Assembly (NCBI RefSeq): GCF_004138485.1
Contig: NZ_RYEV01000011.1
Span: 124,001-188,000 of the forward strand
Reading direction: 5' to 3'
DNA length: 64,000 bases
From: Peristeroidobacter soli
GTDB taxonomy: Bacteria; Pseudomonadota; Gammaproteobacteria; Steroidobacterales; Steroidobacteraceae
Under the pieces are notes generated by a model. The model saw only the letters and a list, made by a program, of their open reading frames with translations. It searched no databases and was not told where the DNA came from. Of this stretch, positions 1 to 9,398 are shown one piece after another (position 1 is the first letter of the stretch; every line of letters starts with the position of its first letter). The translations under genes and the position numbers were made by a program.

Positions 1-255
1 TACCTGCAGGTCGGCTTCCCGCTGCTATGGCTGCTGTTCATCCTGGTCGATCTGCGCACGCTGGACTTCATTCTGAAGGGTGCCAACGCCAACAACTTTT
101 TCCTGATCCCGCTGGCGTACGGGGTACTGCACATGGCGATGAGCACCGCGAAGCGCGAGCGTATGCCTGTACTGGTGGAGCTGGCACTGCTGATTACCAT
201 CTGGGCGGTACTGAATTTCACGGCGACCAATCTGTTCAATATGCTCGTGGCCTGA
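1..255 (+). CDS. C-terminal part of an integral membrane protein (5' end outside window)
   Basis: The reading frame is open from the first base and ends at TGA 253-255, giving 84 visible residues. The visible part is strongly hydrophobic, with two or three likely membrane helices (about residues 2-18, 36-50 and 60-80) separated by a short basic loop (STAKRER). It is the tail of a transporter or other polytopic membrane protein, but no family signature is recognisable in the fragment. It lies 20 bp before the amidohydrolase gene on the same strand, so the two may be co-transcribed. Confidence 0.6.
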   Translation, partial: YLQVGFPLLWLLFILVDLRTLDFILKGANANNFFLIPLAYGVLHMAMSTAKRERMPVLVELALLITIWAVLNFTATNLFNMLVA

Positions 256-275
256 AGCTCGCGGCTGGAGAGAGG

Positions 276-3200
276 ATGAGACGCGTCAATGTATGGCAGG
301 CAGCGTGCTTGGCAGCCATGCTCATGGCGAGCGCCCAAGCTGCGCAGCCATGGTCCGTGGAAGCTGCGCACGGCCCGACCATGAACTTCGACATCACGCT
401 CGATGAAGCCACGTGGATGTCGCTCGACGTCTCGCCCGACGGTGCGACGTTGGTATTCGATTTGCTTGGCGATCTGTACACGCTGCCCATCGCCGGTGGC
501 GAAGCAAAGCGCATCACTCGCGGCCCCGCGTTCGACATGCAGCCGCGTTTCTCGCCCGATGGCCGGCGCATCGTTTTCATCTCCGATCGCGATGGCGGCA
601 ACCAGGTCTGGACGATCCAAGTCGATGGCCAGAATCCGCGCGCGGTGACGAACGACGCCAGTGCGACCTTTGCTTCGCCCGAATGGATGCCGGATGGCAA
701 GAGAATCGTCGCGAGTCGTCACGGCGATTGGCAGGCCAACACTGCTTTCGATCTGTATTTGCTCGGGCTCGACGGCGCCGCGACCAAACTCGTCGATAAG
801 GAGAAGGACGCACTCGGTGCGGCTGTATCGCCCGATGGTCGCTGGATCTATTTCAATCGCACCCGTGGCGAGGGTGGTGCAAGCATTGAGCGGTTGAGCC
901 CTGGCGGTGGGGTGAGTGAGCCATTGGCTCAGGGCTATGGTGGGGCGGTGCGGCCCGCGCTGAGTCCCGACGGCCGCTGGCTCGCGTTTGCTCGTCGCTT
1001 CGATACGGAGCCTCGGCAGCGCATGGTCTTGCGCGACCTGGCGACCGGCGCGGAGAGAGAGCTCGACGTCGCGCTCGATTGGGATCAGCAAGGCAATCCG
1101 TTGCGCGATGTGGATATGCTGCCGGGATATACATTCACGCCGGACAGCTCGGCCATTCTCTATGCGGCGCGCGGCAAGATACGGCGCTACGATCTCAAGC
1201 GCGCCGCGTCGACGGTGATACCGTTCAGCGCGCGCTTCGAGCAGCAGATCCAGCAGAGACTTGCGGTGAAGTCTCGGATCGATGATGGACCGGTGCGGCT
1301 CAAGTTGCTGCGTTGGACGCACGAGAGCCCGGATCGTAAAGCCTTGTATTTCAGCGCCGCCGGCAGGAACTATCGCTACGACGTTGCAACGGCCGTGGCT
1401 CGACCCATCGGCGACGGCCCGGGCCTGGAATACTCGCCGGCGGTTTCACCGGATGGCCGCTGGCTTGCTTACGTCGCGTGGTCGGATCGAGAAGGCGCGC
1501 ACATCTATAAGACTTCGACAGTCGATGACCGGCCGATCCGCCTCACACAACAGGCGGGCCACTACGAGCATCTCGCCTGGTCGCCCGACGGCAGCAAGCT
1601 GGTGTTCCTGCAGAGTTCGGGCGGCGAGTTGCGCGGCGAAGCCAATCTCGAAGAAAACATGCTCAAGAGCGTGCGCTGGCTGGCGACGAGCTCCAGCGGT
1701 CCGACGCATTTTGTCGTAGCAGTTCGCTCGCGCGGCGATCGGCGCCAGGAGATGCGACCGAGCTTCGACGGGCGCGGCGAGCGCATCTACTTCTCCGAAA
1801 CCCCGGTGAAGCGTCAACCCACGACGTTGTTCTCGATTCGCCTGGATGGCTCCGAGCGACGTGCGCTGATGCGATTCGATTTTGCCGACGATCTGATGCC
1901 CTCGCCGGATGGCAAGTGGGTGGCGTTCACCGAACAGTTCGAGGTCTATCTCAAACCGCTGTCCGATGCCGCTGCCGCGCCAGCGGTCAAGTTGAGCGAA
2001 GAGGGCGGATATTTCGTCAACTGGACTCATGACGGGTCCGCCGTGACCTGGGGTTGGGGGCCGGAATATTTCCGCATGCCTCTGGATGTCATACAGCGGC
2101 AGGGCGAAAAGCCTGCGCGCACGGCGGTTTCACTCAGCGAGCCCCGAGCCGGTGCAAAAGGCCAGTTGCTGTTGAAAGGCGCGCGCATCATCTCGATGGG
2201 TACACAGGGCGTGATCGAAAGCGGCGACATTTTGGTCGATAACAATCGAATCAAGGCAGTCGCGCCAAGCGGAGCAATCGCCGCGCCGATGGCCAAAGTC
2301 ATCGACGTGACGGGCAAGACGATCCTGCCGGGGTTGATCGATGCCCACGCACACTACCGTGAAAATCGTAACGCCGAGATCTTCGTCGAAAACGATTGGG
2401 GCTATGTGGCGCAACTGGCCTACGGCGTGACCACCGTGCGCGATCCGTCGGCGCGTTCGCAGTCCGTTTTCACTCAAGCGGAAATGATCGAGATGGGCCG
2501 CTCGATCGGGCCGCGCGTGTATAGCAGCGGCCAGCCGATTTACTTTGCCCAGACTGCGTTCTCGCGATCCGTGCGGGATCTCGACGATGCGCGCATGCAG
2601 GTGCGACGTCTGAAGAAACTCGGGGCCACTTCGATCAAACAGTACACGTTACCCCGCCGCGACCAGCGGCAATGGCTGGTACAGGCCGCGCGGGAGCAGG
2701 GGATGCCCATCATTCCGGAGGGCGCGCAGAAAATCGCGTTCGACCTGACGCTGCTGATGGACGGTTATTCGACGCTGGAACACGCCATCAAGACAGACCA
2801 TCTCTACGCCGACGTGCGTTCGCTGATCACGGCCACCGGGACGTATTACGTGCCGACGTTGATCGTCGGGCCGAACGGCTCCGCCGAAGATTATTTCCTT
2901 CAGCATAGCGACGTGTTCCGGGATGCGCAGCTGCTGCGCTTTACTCCCTATGAAGAAATCGCCGTCAACGCACGCCATCGGGAGCTGCGGCCCGATGAAG
3001 ATTTCTTCTTCATGCGCCTAGCGGAGAGCACCGCGCGGGTGGCGCACGAAGGAGGCAAGATTGCGCTCGGCGCTCATGGCAATCGACAGGGACTGGGCGC
3101 GCATTGGGAACTTTGGGCCATGGCCATGGGCGGTCTCTCGCCACTGGAAACTCTGCGCGCCGCGACGCTGACCGCCGCCGAAGCGCTCGGTCTGGACGAG

Positions 3201-3389
3201 GACATCGGCTCGTTGGAGGTCGGCAAGATTGCAGACCTCGTCGTACTGGATCAGAACCCGCTGGCCGACATCCGCAACAGCAAAGAGGTGCGTTACGTGA
3301 TGAAGGACGGCGTGGTGTGGGACGCTCGGACCATGGATGAGGTCTGGCCGCGGCACAAGCCGTTCACCGGATTTTATTGGCGACGGTGA
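276..3389 (+). CDS. Exported TolB-like beta-propeller / amidohydrolase fusion protein
   Basis: A 1037-aa protein with an N-terminal Sec signal peptide (cleavage probably after ASAQA). Residues about 30-610 are TolB/WD40-like propeller repeats with recurrent SPDGR/SPDGK blades. The C-terminal 400 residues form an amidohydrolase-superfamily domain: the metal-binding HxH of DAHAHYREN sits near residue 690 and the Asn-Pro-Leu-Ala-Asp tail near the end is typical of imidazolonepropionase/prolidase-like members. The open frame extends further upstream, but ATG 276 is preferred because it follows a purine-rich GAGAGG and gives a clean signal peptide. It probably hydrolyses an amide, peptide or cyclic substrate in the periplasm; the substrate is unknown. 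Confidence 0.85.
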   Translation: MRRVNVWQAACLAAMLMASAQAAQPWSVEAAHGPTMNFDITLDEATWMSLDVSPDGATLVFDLLGDLYTLPIAGGEAKRITRGPAFDMQPRFSPDGRRIVFISDRDGGNQVWTIQVDGQNPRAVTNDASATFASPEWMPDGKRIVASRHGDWQANTAFDLYLLGLDGAATKLVDKEKDALGAAVSPDGRWIYFNRTRGEGGASIERLSPGGGVSEPLAQGYGGAVRPALSPDGRWLAFARRFDTEPRQRMVLRDLATGAERELDVALDWDQQGNPLRDVDMLPGYTFTPDSSAILYAARGKIRRYDLKRAASTVIPFSARFEQQIQQRLAVKSRIDDGPVRLKLLRWTHESPDRKALYFSAAGRNYRYDVATAVARPIGDGPGLEYSPAVSPDGRWLAYVAWSDREGAHIYKTSTVDDRPIRLTQQAGHYEHLAWSPDGSKLVFLQSSGGELRGEANLEENMLKSVRWLATSSSGPTHFVVAVRSRGDRRQEMRPSFDGRGERIYFSETPVKRQPTTLFSIRLDGSERRALMRFDFADDLMPSPDGKWVAFTEQFEVYLKPLSDAAAAPAVKLSEEGGYFVNWTHDGSAVTWGWGPEYFRMPLDVIQRQGEKPARTAVSLSEPRAGAKGQLLLKGARIISMGTQGVIESGDILVDNNRIKAVAPSGAIAAPMAKVIDVTGKTILPGLIDAHAHYRENRNAEIFVENDWGYVAQLAYGVTTVRDPSARSQSVFTQAEMIEMGRSIGPRVYSSGQPIYFAQTAFSRSVRDLDDARMQVRRLKKLGATSIKQYTLPRRDQRQWLVQAAREQGMPIIPEGAQKIAFDLTLLMDGYSTLEHAIKTDHLYADVRSLITATGTYYVPTLIVGPNGSAEDYFLQHSDVFRDAQLLRFTPYEEIAVNARHRELRPDEDFFFMRLAESTARVAHEGGKIALGAHGNRQGLGAHWELWAMAMGGLSPLETLRAATLTAAEALGLDEDIGSLEVGKIADLVVLDQNPLADIRNSKEVRYVMKDGVVWDARTMDEVWPRHKPFTGFYWRR

Positions 3390-3522
3390 TTGTGCCGAGT
3401 GCCGCGGCCAAGCGCGGCGAGTTCAGCTCTTACGATGTGCTCCAGGCGGGGACTGTGGTCCGCAACAATTCGATCGTGCTCTCGGGAGTGGCCAGCTTGC
3501 GTGACTATGGCATGATTCGGGC
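3390..3522 (+). other. Short remnant sequence before the integrase pseudogene
   Basis: A frame from GTG 3386 to TAA 3529 (47 codons, containing SSYDVLQAG and SGVASLRDYG) stays open but matches no family I recognise. It overlaps the end of the amidohydrolase gene and the start of the integrase remnant. It may be a scrap of a gene disrupted by the insertion, or chance. Confidence 0.25.
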
Positions 3523-4072
3523 GTGGTAAGCGCGTTACGCATGATCGCCAGTCTGGCCTGGGACCTGCTCCAGTGGTGCGGGCTCTTGCTTCGACCGCTC
3601 GAGTCGTTAGAGGCGGAGAATCTGTTTCTACGTCGCCAGCTGGCGCTGTATCGGGAACGCGGTATCAAGCCAAAACGGGTCGATGCGGCGACCCGAGTGA
3701 CACTGACGTTCCTGTCGCGCTGGTTCGATTGGCGATCTGCATTGATCGTCGTTCGGCCTGAAACGCTGATCCGGGTCAAGAGCGCATCGCGAACGAATTG
3801 CTGTTGAAGCTTGGTCTTCAAGTGTCGCCACGCACGATGGCCAAGTACATGCCGCGACCCGCGCCAGCCGGCCGCGCGGAGATCAACGATGGTCAACCTT
3901 CCTGCGCAATCACGCACGAGCCATCATCGCGTGTGATTTCTGTGTCGCGGTGACCAGCACGTTCCGAGTCCTGTACGTGCTCGTCGTCATCGAACATCAT
4001 AGCCGTCGACTGATTCATTTTAACGTGACAGCGTATCCGACCGCGCAATGGACGCGGCAGCAGCTGCGAGAG
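3523..4072 (+). pseudogene. Decayed IS-type integrase/transposase, 5' exon (split by group II intron)
   Basis: Translation gives the N-terminal block typical of stand-alone rve-type integrases (AENLFLRRQLALYRERG, then FDWRSALIVVRPETLIR), so identity as an IS integrase is clear. The gene is broken in two ways. After ETLIR near 3773 roughly 40 codons expected in this family are missing and the frame shifts, resuming as ERIANELLLKLG. Near 3890 the frame shifts again into WSTFLRNHARAIIACDF, which contains the first catalytic Asp of the DDE core, and continues through VLYVLVVIEHHSRR to QQLRE at 4072. There the group II intron begins. The remainder of the gene resumes at 6018. The enzyme cannot be made from this copy. 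Confidence 0.8.
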
Positions 4073-4543
4073 TTGCGCCTTGAAGCGCAACAGGTTCAGT
4101 GGCCTGAGATGGCCACCGTGGCAAAGCCTAGCCAGCAGCCACGTATCGAGTCTTGCGTGGGCGGGGGTAACACCGACTGCGAAGCGTAGACAGAAAGTGT
4201 GCAGGCCGGAACGAAAGTGAACGGAAGAGTTAACCTCGAAATTGATCGATCGAAGCAGCCGACCCTCTCTCTCAAAGGGGAAGGCAGAAACGCGCACGGC
4301 TCGTCAGTGGCGAGAGCCGGATGTTGCTTCCGGGGTTCGTATCCACGGCATGTATGCAAAGGACTTGTTGGGAACAAGGGAGAGCCTGTGAGTTCAGGTG
4401 GAGCTTGTAAGGTCGAACGAGCCCGCAAAGCGAGGACGATCTGATGGCTCACAGGCAGTCAGACTGGCTGATAGTACTCTGCGGTGGGGAGAGCCCACTA
4501 CACGGGGAAGCGGCCGGCGGAAGTCGAAGTGTTCTGGGGAAAC

Positions 4544-5923
4544 ATGAGCCTCATTCAATGGGGGGAACGGACCACTATGCAACGAGTGGAGCATCCAGTC
4601 ATGACAACGGGACTAGAACGCATAGCAGCGAAAGCTCGGGAAGACGGGAAGCTGAAATTCACCTCGCTCGCGCATCACGTGACGGAGGAGCTTCTATGGG
4701 AAAGTCTTTGTCACATTCCCAAGGACTCTGCGCCGGGTAGTGATGGGCAGACGGTGGAGGAAGCGAAGGAGACCTTCAAGCAATGGGCGCCGGAGATGCT
4801 CTGTGCGATCTATGAACGGAGGTACCGACCGCCGCCGATCCTACGGGTGTTCATACCGAAGCCCGGAAAGAAAGAGAAGCGGCCGCTGGGAATTCCGTGT
4901 GTGGCCGACAGAGCGCTACAGCGCAGCGTAGCTGCAGTCTTGAGTGCGATCTACGAACAGGAGTTCTTGCGATGTTCGTTCGGAGGTCGCCCCAGACTGG
5001 GTGCGCACCATGCGTTGGCGACCCTGGGTGAAATACTCGCGGGGGTGCCGGCGATCGGCTGCGTGCTCGATGCGGATTTGAAGAACTTCTTCGGGAGTTT
5101 AGACCACGGATGTCTACTCCGCTTTCTCGAAGAACGAGTCGGAGATCCACGAATCATTTGTCTGGTTCGACGCTGGCTGAAGGCCGGCATCTTGGAGAAG
5201 GGTGAGTTGACGCCGAACGAGCAAGGCACGCCGCAAGGTGGTTCGATCAGTGTGTTGCTAAGTAATCTGTACCTGCATCGGGTTCTAGACCTTTGGTTTG
5301 AAAAACAAGTCAGACCTCGGTTACGAGGCGAGGCTTGTCTGGTGAGGTACATTGATGACTTCGTAATTTGCTTCCAGTTCAAGGAAGACGCCGATCGAGT
5401 CCATGCGGTTCTGAGCAAGCGGCTGAACAAGTATGCGCTAGCTTTGGAGCCGAGCAAGACCAAGCTGATCCAGTTTGGGCGATTTGCGCAGCAGGCAGCT
5501 CGCGTGCAGGGCAAGCGTCCCGAGACGTTTTCCTTCTTGGGTTTTACCCATTACGGCACGCATAATCGCAACGGCAACTACAAGGTTGGCCGAAAGACGG
5601 AGAAGTCTCGACTTCGCCGCACTTTGGTGAACCTCAAGGAGCTTATGCGTGACATCCGGCACTGGTCGCTTAAGGATCAGGTCGGTCGGCTCAACCAATC
5701 TCTTCGTGGCCACTACGCGTATTACGGATTAGCCGGCAACTGGCGATCCCTTCACAAGGTCTATCGCTTTGTGGAGCGGTACTGGCACAAGATGCTCTGC
5801 AGTCGGAGTTGGGCTGCGAAGATCACGTGGGATGTCTTTCATCGGTTGAGAGACTTGTTTCCGTTACGGCGTCCGAAGATCTACCTGACTTATCAGGAGA
5901 TGCAAGCATGCGCTGTGCTGTGA
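4544..5923 (+). CDS. ltrA: Group II intron reverse transcriptase/maturase
   Basis: A 459-aa LtrA-type protein. Visible RT blocks include the finger motif around FIPKPGKKEKRPLGIP, the palm Asp block DADLKNFFGSLDH, the TPQGG loop and the catalytic YIDD box near residue 270 (most group II RTs have YADD). Domain X follows (LRGHYAYYGLAGNWRSL, then YWHKML). It ends shortly after, with no HNH endonuclease domain, so target cutting would rely on replication forks or other nicks as in RmInt1-like introns. ATG 4544 is chosen because GGGGA stands 4-5 nt upstream; an in-frame GTG at 4484 would add 20 residues. The Asn and Gly in the palm block are less common variants. Confidence 0.9.
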   Translation: MSLIQWGERTTMQRVEHPVMTTGLERIAAKAREDGKLKFTSLAHHVTEELLWESLCHIPKDSAPGSDGQTVEEAKETFKQWAPEMLCAIYERRYRPPPILRVFIPKPGKKEKRPLGIPCVADRALQRSVAAVLSAIYEQEFLRCSFGGRPRLGAHHALATLGEILAGVPAIGCVLDADLKNFFGSLDHGCLLRFLEERVGDPRIICLVRRWLKAGILEKGELTPNEQGTPQGGSISVLLSNLYLHRVLDLWFEKQVRPRLRGEACLVRYIDDFVICFQFKEDADRVHAVLSKRLNKYALALEPSKTKLIQFGRFAQQAARVQGKRPETFSFLGFTHYGTHNRNGNYKVGRKTEKSRLRRTLVNLKELMRDIRHWSLKDQVGRLNQSLRGHYAYYGLAGNWRSLHKVYRFVERYWHKMLCSRSWAAKITWDVFHRLRDLFPLRRPKIYLTYQEMQACAVL

Positions 5924-5943
5924 AATCCACATCGCCTTCTGAC

Positions 5944-5976
5944 GAGCGTAGTGCGGGAAATCTGCACGCTACGTTC
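5944..5976 (+). ncRNA. Group II intron domain V (catalytic hairpin)
   Basis: A 33-nt hairpin just after the RT stop codon: GAGCGTAG pairs with CTACGTTC (one G-U), then a two-base bulge, TGC/GCA, and a short apical loop. The 5' AGC catalytic triad position is present (G-AGC). This layout and size match the group II domain V consensus. Confidence 0.75.
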
Positions 5977-5979
5977 TGT

Positions 5980-6014
5980 GGGAGCCAGGAGCGGGTGACC
6001 GCTCCTGGCGACCC
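5980..6014 (+). ncRNA. Group II intron domain VI with candidate branch-point A
   Basis: An 11-bp perfect stem (5984-5994 with 5999-6009, GTGA loop) sits on a lower GGG/CCC stem (5980-5982 with 6012-6014). A6011 is left unpaired on the 3' strand, the usual place of the branch adenosine 7-8 nt before the 3' splice site. Confidence 0.65.
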
Positions 6015-6017
6015 GGT

Positions 6018-6431
6018 GCGGTGGGATACGAGGAGGGATACAAATACCTGCTGCACGATCGCGACAGCATCTTCTCGGCCGAGGTGGATGAGTCCATCCG
6101 GCGGTTGGAGCCGCGCGTATTGAAGAGTCCACCGAGAAGTCCAAAAGCGAACGCCCTCTGTGAACGCGTTCTGGGAACCCTTCGCCGGGAGTGTTTGGAC
6201 TGGCTCATTCCGCTCTCGGAAGCGCATCTACGTCAGACGCTGAAATCGTGGGTGGCGCATTGCAATCGCGGACGTCCTCACTCAGCCTTGGGCCCAGGGG
6301 TTCCCGACCCTCTCGCGAACTCGACCGTGCCGTTGTCGAAGTCGCGGCATCGGCTCGATGATTTTCGTTTGGTTCAGGCCAACCCAATACTCGATGGATT
6401 GCACCACGAGTACTCGCTAATGCGCGCTTGA
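6018..6431 (+). pseudogene. Decayed IS-type integrase, 3' exon
   Basis: Continues the integrase downstream of the group II intron. It carries the second catalytic Asp (LLHDRDSIF), KSPPRSPKANALCERV with the catalytic Glu, and the family's C-terminal block RPHSALGPGVPDP ... GLHHEYSL. This part alone is in frame and undamaged; the defects are all in the 5' exon. Confidence 0.8.
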
Positions 6432-6500
6432 AGTGTATTGGCCGCCCGCGCACAGGCCCAATCGAGAATTTGCGGACCACAGAGGATTTTTGCGTAACCA

Positions 6501-6869
6501 ATGACATCGCCAAATTGGGACGAGGCGGTTCTCCGTCTGACCGGTGGCCGTGGCGTCGATCACGTGCTCGAAGTCGGTGGCGATGGAACGATCCAGCAAT
6601 CGATCCGCGCCACCAAGGACGGCGGGCGGATCGCCTCGATCGGCAACCTCAGCGGTGGCTTCACCCGGGTCAGGCGTGCGGAGCGCGGCGTGGAGGTTAC
6701 CCCTATCGCTGTCGGCTCGCGCCAAATGAATTCGGATTTGATGCGCGCGATCGACATGCATCGCCAGATGCCGGTGATCGACAGTACTTTCCCGTTTGCC
6801 GACCTGAAGAGGGCGCTTGGCTATATGGAGGCCGGCAAGCACTTCGGCAAGATCGTCATCACTTTCTAG
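6501..6869 (+). pseudogene. C-terminal remnant of a zinc-type alcohol dehydrogenase
   Basis: The 122 residues match the last third of MDR-family zinc alcohol dehydrogenases: W.EAVLRLTGGRGVDHVLEVGG from the Rossmann fold, VGSRQMNSDLMRAID, and the terminal HFGKIVITF. The full family is about 340 aa, so the catalytic domain and the start of the cofactor domain are missing. The break lies about 60 bp after the integrase stop, so the insertion or a linked deletion most likely removed the 5' part. The ATG at 6501 is probably fortuitous. Confidence 0.75.
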
Positions 6870-7097
6870 ATACGGCAAAGCGGAGCAGGGTCTATGTACT
6901 AAGAGAGCTCATGAATGGCAATCGTCGCTCCGGTGCCACCTTTTTTTGCAGGCCGCGCCCGGTGAGCATGCACCAAGTCGCAGTGGGCACACGGAATCTA
7001 TAAGTTGTACCTATAAGGGCATGCGCAATCGCGAGCTTAATCCCCAACGGCTTTGCGCCTACCATTGGTAGTGATGATCGCGTTGAGGAACATGCCC

Positions 7098-8153
7098 ATG
7101 AAACCGTCCAATTCAAGACCTACCGTCGTGGCTGCGCTGCTTGCGATTACCGCGGGGCAAGCCGGCGCGGCGGACTACAAGAAGAATCCATTTACTCTGG
7201 TCTACGATGGCGCCATCGTTGAAAACGTTTCGGGCCACGTCAATATCCATCCCGTTACGTACAAACTCAACGGTCTGGAAATCCGGGCAAACGTTTATAC
7301 CCCTGCGAGTTACGATCCTGCGAAGAAATATCCGACAGTTGTCGTTGCTCACCCGAACGGCGGCGTGAAGGAGCAGGTCGCGGGTCTGTATGCCCAACGC
7401 CTGGCGGAACAGGGCTACATCACGATTACTGCGGACGCGGCTTACCAAGGTGCGAGTGGCGGTGAGCCGCGGAACGTGGACAAGCCAGCCTATCGCATTG
7501 AGGATATTCATGGCATGGCGGATTTCATCACCCGTTATCCCGGGGTCGATAGCGCTCGATTGGGGTTGTTTGGCATCTGCGGGGGAGGCGGCTACTCACT
7601 GAAGGCTGCGCAATCCGACAAGCGCTTCAACGCGATCGCGACCTTGAGCATGTTCAATTCCGGGCGAGTCCGACGCAATGGCTACATGGATTCGCAACTG
7701 GACACGATCCAGCAACGTCTGCAGCAGGCTTCCGCGGCCCGCGCCCAGGAATCGGCCGGGGGAGAAGTACTCTATGCCGGCGATGCCAACCTGACGGATG
7801 AGCAGATTGCCAGATTGCCGTTCGATCTATATCGGCAAGGGTACGAGTACTACTGGAAAACGCACGCGCATCCCAACGCGACCTTCAAGTACACCATGAG
7901 CAGCTTGCTGGACCTGATGAGCTTCGACGCTACCGACCAGATCGAATTGATCGACAAGCCCTTGCTGATGATGGCAGGTAGCAAGGCGGACAGTCTGTAC
8001 ATGAGCGAGGATGCGTTTGCCAAAGCCACTGGAACGAAGGACAAGGAGCTGTTCAAGATCGATGGCGCCACGCATATCGAAACCTACTGGGTGCCGCAGT
8101 ATGTGAACCTGGCGATGGAAAAACTGACGGCCTTCTACGCGAGGACCCTCTGA
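7098..8153 (+). CDS. Exported alpha/beta hydrolase with Cys-type nucleophile motif
   Basis: A 351-aa protein with a Sec signal peptide (TVVAALLAITAGQAGA). It has the dienelactone-hydrolase/acetyl-xylan-esterase-like fold order: a VVVAHPNGG oxyanion strand, the nucleophile elbow GLFGICGGGGYS with Cys in the Ser position (G-x-C-x-G), an acid-bearing strand near MMAGSKADS, and a catalytic His in GATHIETYW. Cys nucleophiles are known in dienelactone hydrolases and related families. ATG 7098 is preferred over 7092 and 7053 for its spacing to GAGGA at 7085-7089. It stands next to, and convergent with, the CMD-cupin gene. Confidence 0.75.
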   Translation: MKPSNSRPTVVAALLAITAGQAGAADYKKNPFTLVYDGAIVENVSGHVNIHPVTYKLNGLEIRANVYTPASYDPAKKYPTVVVAHPNGGVKEQVAGLYAQRLAEQGYITITADAAYQGASGGEPRNVDKPAYRIEDIHGMADFITRYPGVDSARLGLFGICGGGGYSLKAAQSDKRFNAIATLSMFNSGRVRRNGYMDSQLDTIQQRLQQASAARAQESAGGEVLYAGDANLTDEQIARLPFDLYRQGYEYYWKTHAHPNATFKYTMSSLLDLMSFDATDQIELIDKPLLMMAGSKADSLYMSEDAFAKATGTKDKELFKIDGATHIETYWVPQYVNLAMEKLTAFYARTL

Positions 8154-8171
8154 CTTCAAGGGCGCGTGCGG

Positions 8172-9398
8172 TCAACGGCCCGGCGCGCCAAGATACTGCG
8201 AATCGCTGACCTTCTCGAGCCACTCCACCGTTTGGCCGCCGGCATGTTCCTGGATGGCGATATGTGTCATCGGCGTCGTACTGGTCGCACCATGCCAATG
8301 CTTCACGCCGGCAGGGATCTGGACGACATCGCCTTCGCGCATCTCCTGAACAGGTCCGCCCCATTGCTGCACCCAGCCGGTACCCGATGTCACGATCAAC
8401 GTCTGGCCTAGGGGATGCGTATGCCACGCCGTGCGGGCACCGGGCTCGAATGTGACGGACCCCGCCGAAACGCGCGCAGGTTCCATAGGCGCGGACAGGC
8501 GTTGCAGCCTGGCGGAGCCTGTGAATCGATCGGCGGGCGTAGGCTGCGCCTGAATGTCAGTGCTTCGTGTGATACGCACCGTCGATGCTTTTTGTGGCGC
8601 GCTGTTCGTCGTCGTGTCACGCGGGGCGGGTTTCGCGGCGCGGGTTCGCAGCGTATCCTCGAGCAGCCGGGACGCCTTGTCCGCTTGCTGTTTGTCGACG
8701 TCCGCGGCGATCACGGAAAGGATATTTCGGAGCTGCGCCTCGCTCAATCCTACATTCAGTCCAACGTTGAAGTGACTTCGCAGCTGGGACTCGACGCCTT
8801 GGAGTGCCGCCAGTGCCGAGATAGTCGCGATTTCCCGGCTCTGAAAATCGAGATTGTCGCGGCCGAAAATATCTCCGAACAGATGGGAACGCAGGAACTC
8901 ATCGATCACCGGAACGAATTTGGCATAGCCGGCAGGGGTGGTACTGCCGGTAAGTTGTGTACGAATCTCGGTTCCGAGTTCGAGGCTGCTCTTGTCCGCA
9001 GGCAGCGGATTCGGCGCCGCGCCCACCGGATCTTTCTTTCCCTGCAGTTGGCGTTGTTGCAGGACCTGCTCAAACGTATTGATACCGTTCAGGCTGCGAG
9101 GAAACCCGGCGTACGCGTACATCTGTACCAGGATTTCCTTGATCTCGTTGATGGTGAGGCCCGCGTCCAGTGCTTCATTCAAGGCCGTCCTCAACTTGGG
9201 AATGTCGCCGCTCGCGGTGAAAGCGGCGACGGTGACAATGTTTGCCTGCCTGTCGCTCAGCGCCTCGGTCTTCGCTTGGCTCGTGCTCGTGAATAGAGCG
9301 AACGACATGAGGGCCACTTGCCGGATCGCGGCAAGCAGCCAAGTTCTGACGCTCTTGCCGCCGCTTACTTCACGATGTTGAGCCGTAACCTGCATCAT
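8172..9398 (-). CDS. Exported carboxymuconolactone decarboxylase-like / cupin fusion protein
   Basis: A 408-aa protein with an N-terminal hydrophobic export segment. Two CMD-like (AhpD-fold) repeats occupy about residues 45-130 and 150-250 ([43 protein letters not shown]). A C-terminal cupin (about 300-395) has [15 protein letters not shown] and [16 protein letters not shown], the His-rich metal-binding motifs. Its ATG overlaps the TGA of the upstream hydrolase by 4 nt (ATGA), so the two are translationally coupled. The combination is common beside aldo/keto reductases and flavodoxins in proteobacteria, but its reaction is not established. Confidence 0.8.
   Translation of the reverse strand: MMQVTAQHREVSGGKSVRTWLLAAIRQVALMSFALFTSTSQAKTEALSDRQANIVTVAAFTASGDIPKLRTALNEALDAGLTINEIKEILVQMYAYAGFPRSLNGINTFEQVLQQRQLQGKKDPVGAAPNPLPADKSSLELGTEIRTQLTGSTTPAGYAKFVPVIDEFLRSHLFGDIFGRDNLDFQSREIATISALAALQGVESQLRSHFNVGLNVGLSEAQLRNILSVIAADVDKQQADKASRLLEDTLRTRAAKPAPRDTTTNSAPQKASTVRITRSTDIQAQPTPADRFTGSARLQRLSAPMEPARVSAGSVTFEPGARTAWHTHPLGQTLIVTSGTGWVQQWGGPVQEMREGDVVQIPAGVKHWHGATSTTPMTHIAIQEHAGGQTVEWLEKVSDSQYLGAPGR

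Larger units (their letters stand above)
4073..6017 (+). mobile_element. Bacterial group II intron inserted in an integrase pseudogene
   Basis: Removing about 4073-6017 (about 1.95 kb) joins integrase codons ..QQLRE to AVGYEEGYKYLLHDRD, so the boundaries are set by exon continuity (uncertain by about 1-6 nt). The 5' end reads TTGCGCC or GTTGCG, close to the GUGYG consensus. The 3' end carries a domain V candidate and a domain VI hairpin with an unpaired A at 6011, seven nucleotides from the proposed 3' splice site. The RT/maturase gene lies between, as expected for domain IV. The RNA core therefore looks complete although the host gene is already decayed. The 5' RNA domains I-III (about 4073-4500) were not folded. 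Confidence 0.8.

Noticed and set aside
236-700. Long antisense frame inside the amidohydrolase gene
   Set aside because: Mirror frame of a GC-rich coding region; the plus-strand product is a clear fusion protein.
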